Origin: an uncultured Lachnospiraceae bacterium
Lineage (GTDB): Bacteria; Bacillota; Clostridia; Lachnospirales; Lachnospiraceae
NCBI GenBank assembly: GCA_958446555.1
Contig: CAUCWU010000112.1
Coordinates: forward strand, 1 to 7,475
Length of the DNA stretch: 7,475 nt
Direction: 5' to 3'
Shown: positions 5,763 through 7,475 of the stretch, in pieces
Position numbering within the stretch: position 1 is the first letter of the stretch
How the letters are laid out: each line of letters starts with the position of its first letter
The notes under the pieces: model-generated
The model's input: the letters and a program-made list of their open reading frames with translations, nothing else
The model's database searches: none
Told to the model about the DNA's origin: nothing
Translations under genes and position numbers: made by a program

Positions 5763-5881
5763 TATTTAGTAAAATAAGGATAACTACTGATATGGAATGT
5801 TAATTATAGGATTTTCTGAAAGTTTTTCTTTAAACATTCATATTTCTAAAACGAATCATATTTTTGTTCGCGTTTTCCATC

Positions 5882-7038
5882 TCATTTTATTTTTGTCACT
5901 GTTCTCATAATTAACGCTGCAACTGCCTGCTGTGACATTCCCATTTCTTTTCCAATTTCATCCTGTGGCATTTTATCCACATAATAAGAAGTGACAGCAT
6001 ATCTTTGACGGTCATTCATCTTTTCAATAATTTCTTTACAAGCTTCCTGTTCAATCACTCCACCTAAAACATCTGCATTAGGATCTACTAAATAACATTC
6101 CATAAATCCTTCTGCATCATAAGAAAGTCGATGATGTCTGGAATCTAAGTGTTCCTGATTTCTTGCCAGAAGATCTTCACCTTCAAGGATTAATCTCCAG
6201 TAACCATTTTTTCTTGCACCCTCTCGATAGAGTACTTTTTTTCCTTGTAAGGCCTTTAAAATTCTTTGAATTTTTGATCTTGAAAATCCAGATTTTGTAA
6301 CCATTTCTTTTTGACTTATTTGGGGATTCGTTTTAATCATAGCCATTATTACTGCTTCATCTGAATTTAAAGATTCATTTGAAGCTTTATTTGTATTATT
6401 CCGATACATATTCACTCGAAAATCACCATCAAAATCAATAAGTTCTGGATCAGGCAAACCATAGTCTCTGCATTCACGGAATATTCTTGGAATACCGGTT
6501 TCCCATTTTTCAATAATCTTCATATATGCAAATGCGTTTGCTATCGCCGGATTTCTCGGTTTGGAGTATCCTTCTATCATTTTTTTGATTAAAACATTAT
6601 TTAACAGCATTCCTGGTGAAGTGACTTCCAGACGATCATCAAATATTGCTACTTGTATATTTCCAGGTTCTAGATAACTGCGGTGTGCGACAGCATTTGC
6701 TATCAGCTCTCGCACACTGTCAGTTGGTAATTCATATACATCTTGACGATAAATGCCATGAATCTGCATTCCCATATTAATTTTTTCCAATACATATTGA
6801 TAAGCTACATCTACCTGATTTTGAATTGGACCATCAAATTCTCTTCGATCTACAAAATATGCTCTGTCTTTTCCTTTAAAAAACCCACACTGTATAATCG
6901 GCTGCATCCGCAATTGTCCTGTTAGAAGAGCATATGCATTTGTTGGAAATATCTCTCCCTAACTTCTGTTAATATTCCCCATGATAATAATGTGTTTTTT
7001 GTAATGTCTTTAATTTTTGCTTTTTCACTATTTTTCAT
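5882..7038 (-). pseudogene. Truncated COG2865-type ATPase-fold/HTH regulator fused to an ICE sigma-region-4-like protein
   Basis: From ATG 7038 the frame encodes KIKDITKNTLLSWGILTEVR, then shifts frame near 6945-6955 and resumes with FPTNAYALLTGQ (open from 6958; TTG at 6913). This is the COG2865 family (AlbA_2, HATPase_c_4, winged HTH), but the N-terminal AlbA_2 domain is gone. Counting from the TTG, residues 66-170 are the HATPase_c_4 part (VRELIANAVAHRSY, FDDRLEVTSPG, SKPRNPAIANAF, WETGIPRI). Residues 183-240 are an HTH (ISQKEMVTKSGFSRSKIQRI). From about 245 the protein changes family: HLDSRHHRLSYDAEGFMECY and MPQDEIGKEMGMSQQAVAAL match sigma-region-4-like proteins of Clostridia ICEs. Such regulators and ICE proteins are normally separate, so this is a deletion fusion. 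The long rear frame may still be translated. Confidence 0.8.
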
Positions 7039-7326
7039 TACTTCATCGTCTTCGCCAGTGAATTGAGCAACGCCCGCATTTCTGGATTAGCCAATACTTT
7101 TGCCAGAAGTTCCGGATCGACTTCATCAGCAACAGGTACATTATTATTTTCCTGCTGTACATGCATCTGTGTATCCAGATTTTTTTCTTGTACGCTGTGA
7201 TTCTTTATTGATGAAGACATATGCACGATTTTCTTCAATTGCCTCAGGAGAGATATCTACACAATCCCAGGTAAGACCAAGCAGCTCACCAAGTCGTAAA
7301 GAGCATGAGAACGATAGATCGTAACA
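7038..7326 (-). pseudogene. int: Tyrosine integrase remnant lacking most of its catalytic domain
   Basis: On the minus strand, 7326 to about 7195 encodes SLRLGELLGLTWDCVDISPE then AIEENRAYVFINKE, the first catalytic-arginine region of a tyrosine recombinase of Clostridia ICE type. At about 7185-7200 the frame shifts and the sequence jumps to EKNLDTQMH and VDPELLAKVLANPEMRALLN then SLAKTMK, the C-terminal tail of the same integrase family. Roughly 200 residues between, with the HxxR motif and catalytic tyrosine, are missing, as is the N-terminal arm-binding domain. It cannot be active. The ATG at 7238 is only an accident of the tail frame. Its stop TAA shares a base with the ATG of the downstream truncated regulator (TAATG). 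This marks an ICE that has decayed in place. Confidence 0.85.
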
Positions 7327-7340
7327 TTAGATTTTTCAGT

Positions 7341-7378
7341 AAAGAAAAAGAGCATATGGAATTGAATCCATACACTCT
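7341..7378 (-). terminator. Minus-strand terminator-like hairpin near the right edge
   Basis: Bases 7349-7352 pair with 7375-7378 (AGAG/CTCT), and after two mismatches TATGGA pairs with TCCATA around a short loop. On the minus strand the stem is followed by CTTTTTCTTT (7350-7341), a good U-tract. It would end a transcript entering from beyond the right edge, upstream of the integrase remnant. Confidence 0.55.
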
Positions 7379-7475
7379 ATGATTACTGGAACTTTATTTC
7401 ATTTTTAATTCAACAAACTGGAATTTCATAAACGCATTTGCTTCTTAAACGCAAACATTCCCTCATTGCCATCAC
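7379..7475. other. Right-edge stretch with only short minus-strand coding scraps
   Basis: On the minus strand two short open frames are seen: one entering from the edge that contains DGNEGMFAFKKQMRL and stops, and another with ANAFMKFQFVELKMK ending at TAA (complement of 7394-7396). They are in different frames and overlap. Together they could be the frameshifted C-terminus of a gene lying mostly outside the window, ended by the hairpin at 7341-7378. I cannot name it. Confidence 0.2.

Noticed and set aside
7100..7324. Plus-strand frame of 74 codons
   Set aside because: Antisense to the integrase remnant, which is identified by strong motifs on the other strand.

Overview
The window is AT-rich DNA with Gram-positive style ribosome sites and sigma-A promoters. 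Its protein families (TnpV, a DUF6442/XRE/DUF3784 cassette, a Clostridia-type ICE integrase tail, a sigma-region-4-like ICE protein) point to a gut Firmicute, most likely Lachnospiraceae (Blautia/Dorea/Roseburia type). This is a judgement from recognition, not from a search. The window looks like an accessory island: intact small operons between the debris of mobile elements.

Left edge (1-951): a promoter and ribosome site for a minus-strand gene leaving the window, then the middle of an AraC-family regulator cut at both ends and joined out of frame to the C-terminal part of a TnpV transposon protein. Next (886-1866) is an intact three-gene operon: a DUF6442-like membrane protein, a small XRE repressor and a DUF3784-like membrane protein. 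It has a consensus sigma-A promoter, three operator-like repeats (two of them perfect CAAG-N4-CTTG dyads) and a strong 15-bp hairpin terminator. From 1879 to 2337 lies a degenerate stretch with a membrane-helix remnant and an Asp/Tyr-rich tail.

Centre (2487-5553): a co-directional gene set that reads as one operon: a stand-alone HIRAN-domain protein, a possible 25-residue coupled peptide, a 72-residue acidic protein, a 346-residue protein with a possible PH-like domain, a DUF697-like membrane domain and a C-terminal coiled coil, and a 429-residue protein of a family I cannot name. It ends at a terminator-like hairpin that recurs 105 bp later with compensatory base changes. This set is the best candidate for an undescribed system. 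HIRAN domains bind DNA ends and DUF697 proteins are membrane-associated, so a DNA-damage or phage-responsive membrane system is a reasonable but untested idea.

Right side (5882-7475, minus strand): decayed integrative-element DNA. A truncated, frameshifted COG2865-type ATPase-fold/HTH regulator is fused in frame to a sigma-region-4-like ICE protein. Just upstream is a tyrosine integrase that has lost its middle: an early motif and the C-terminal tail remain, but the rest of the catalytic domain is missing. A minus-strand terminator lies at the far right.
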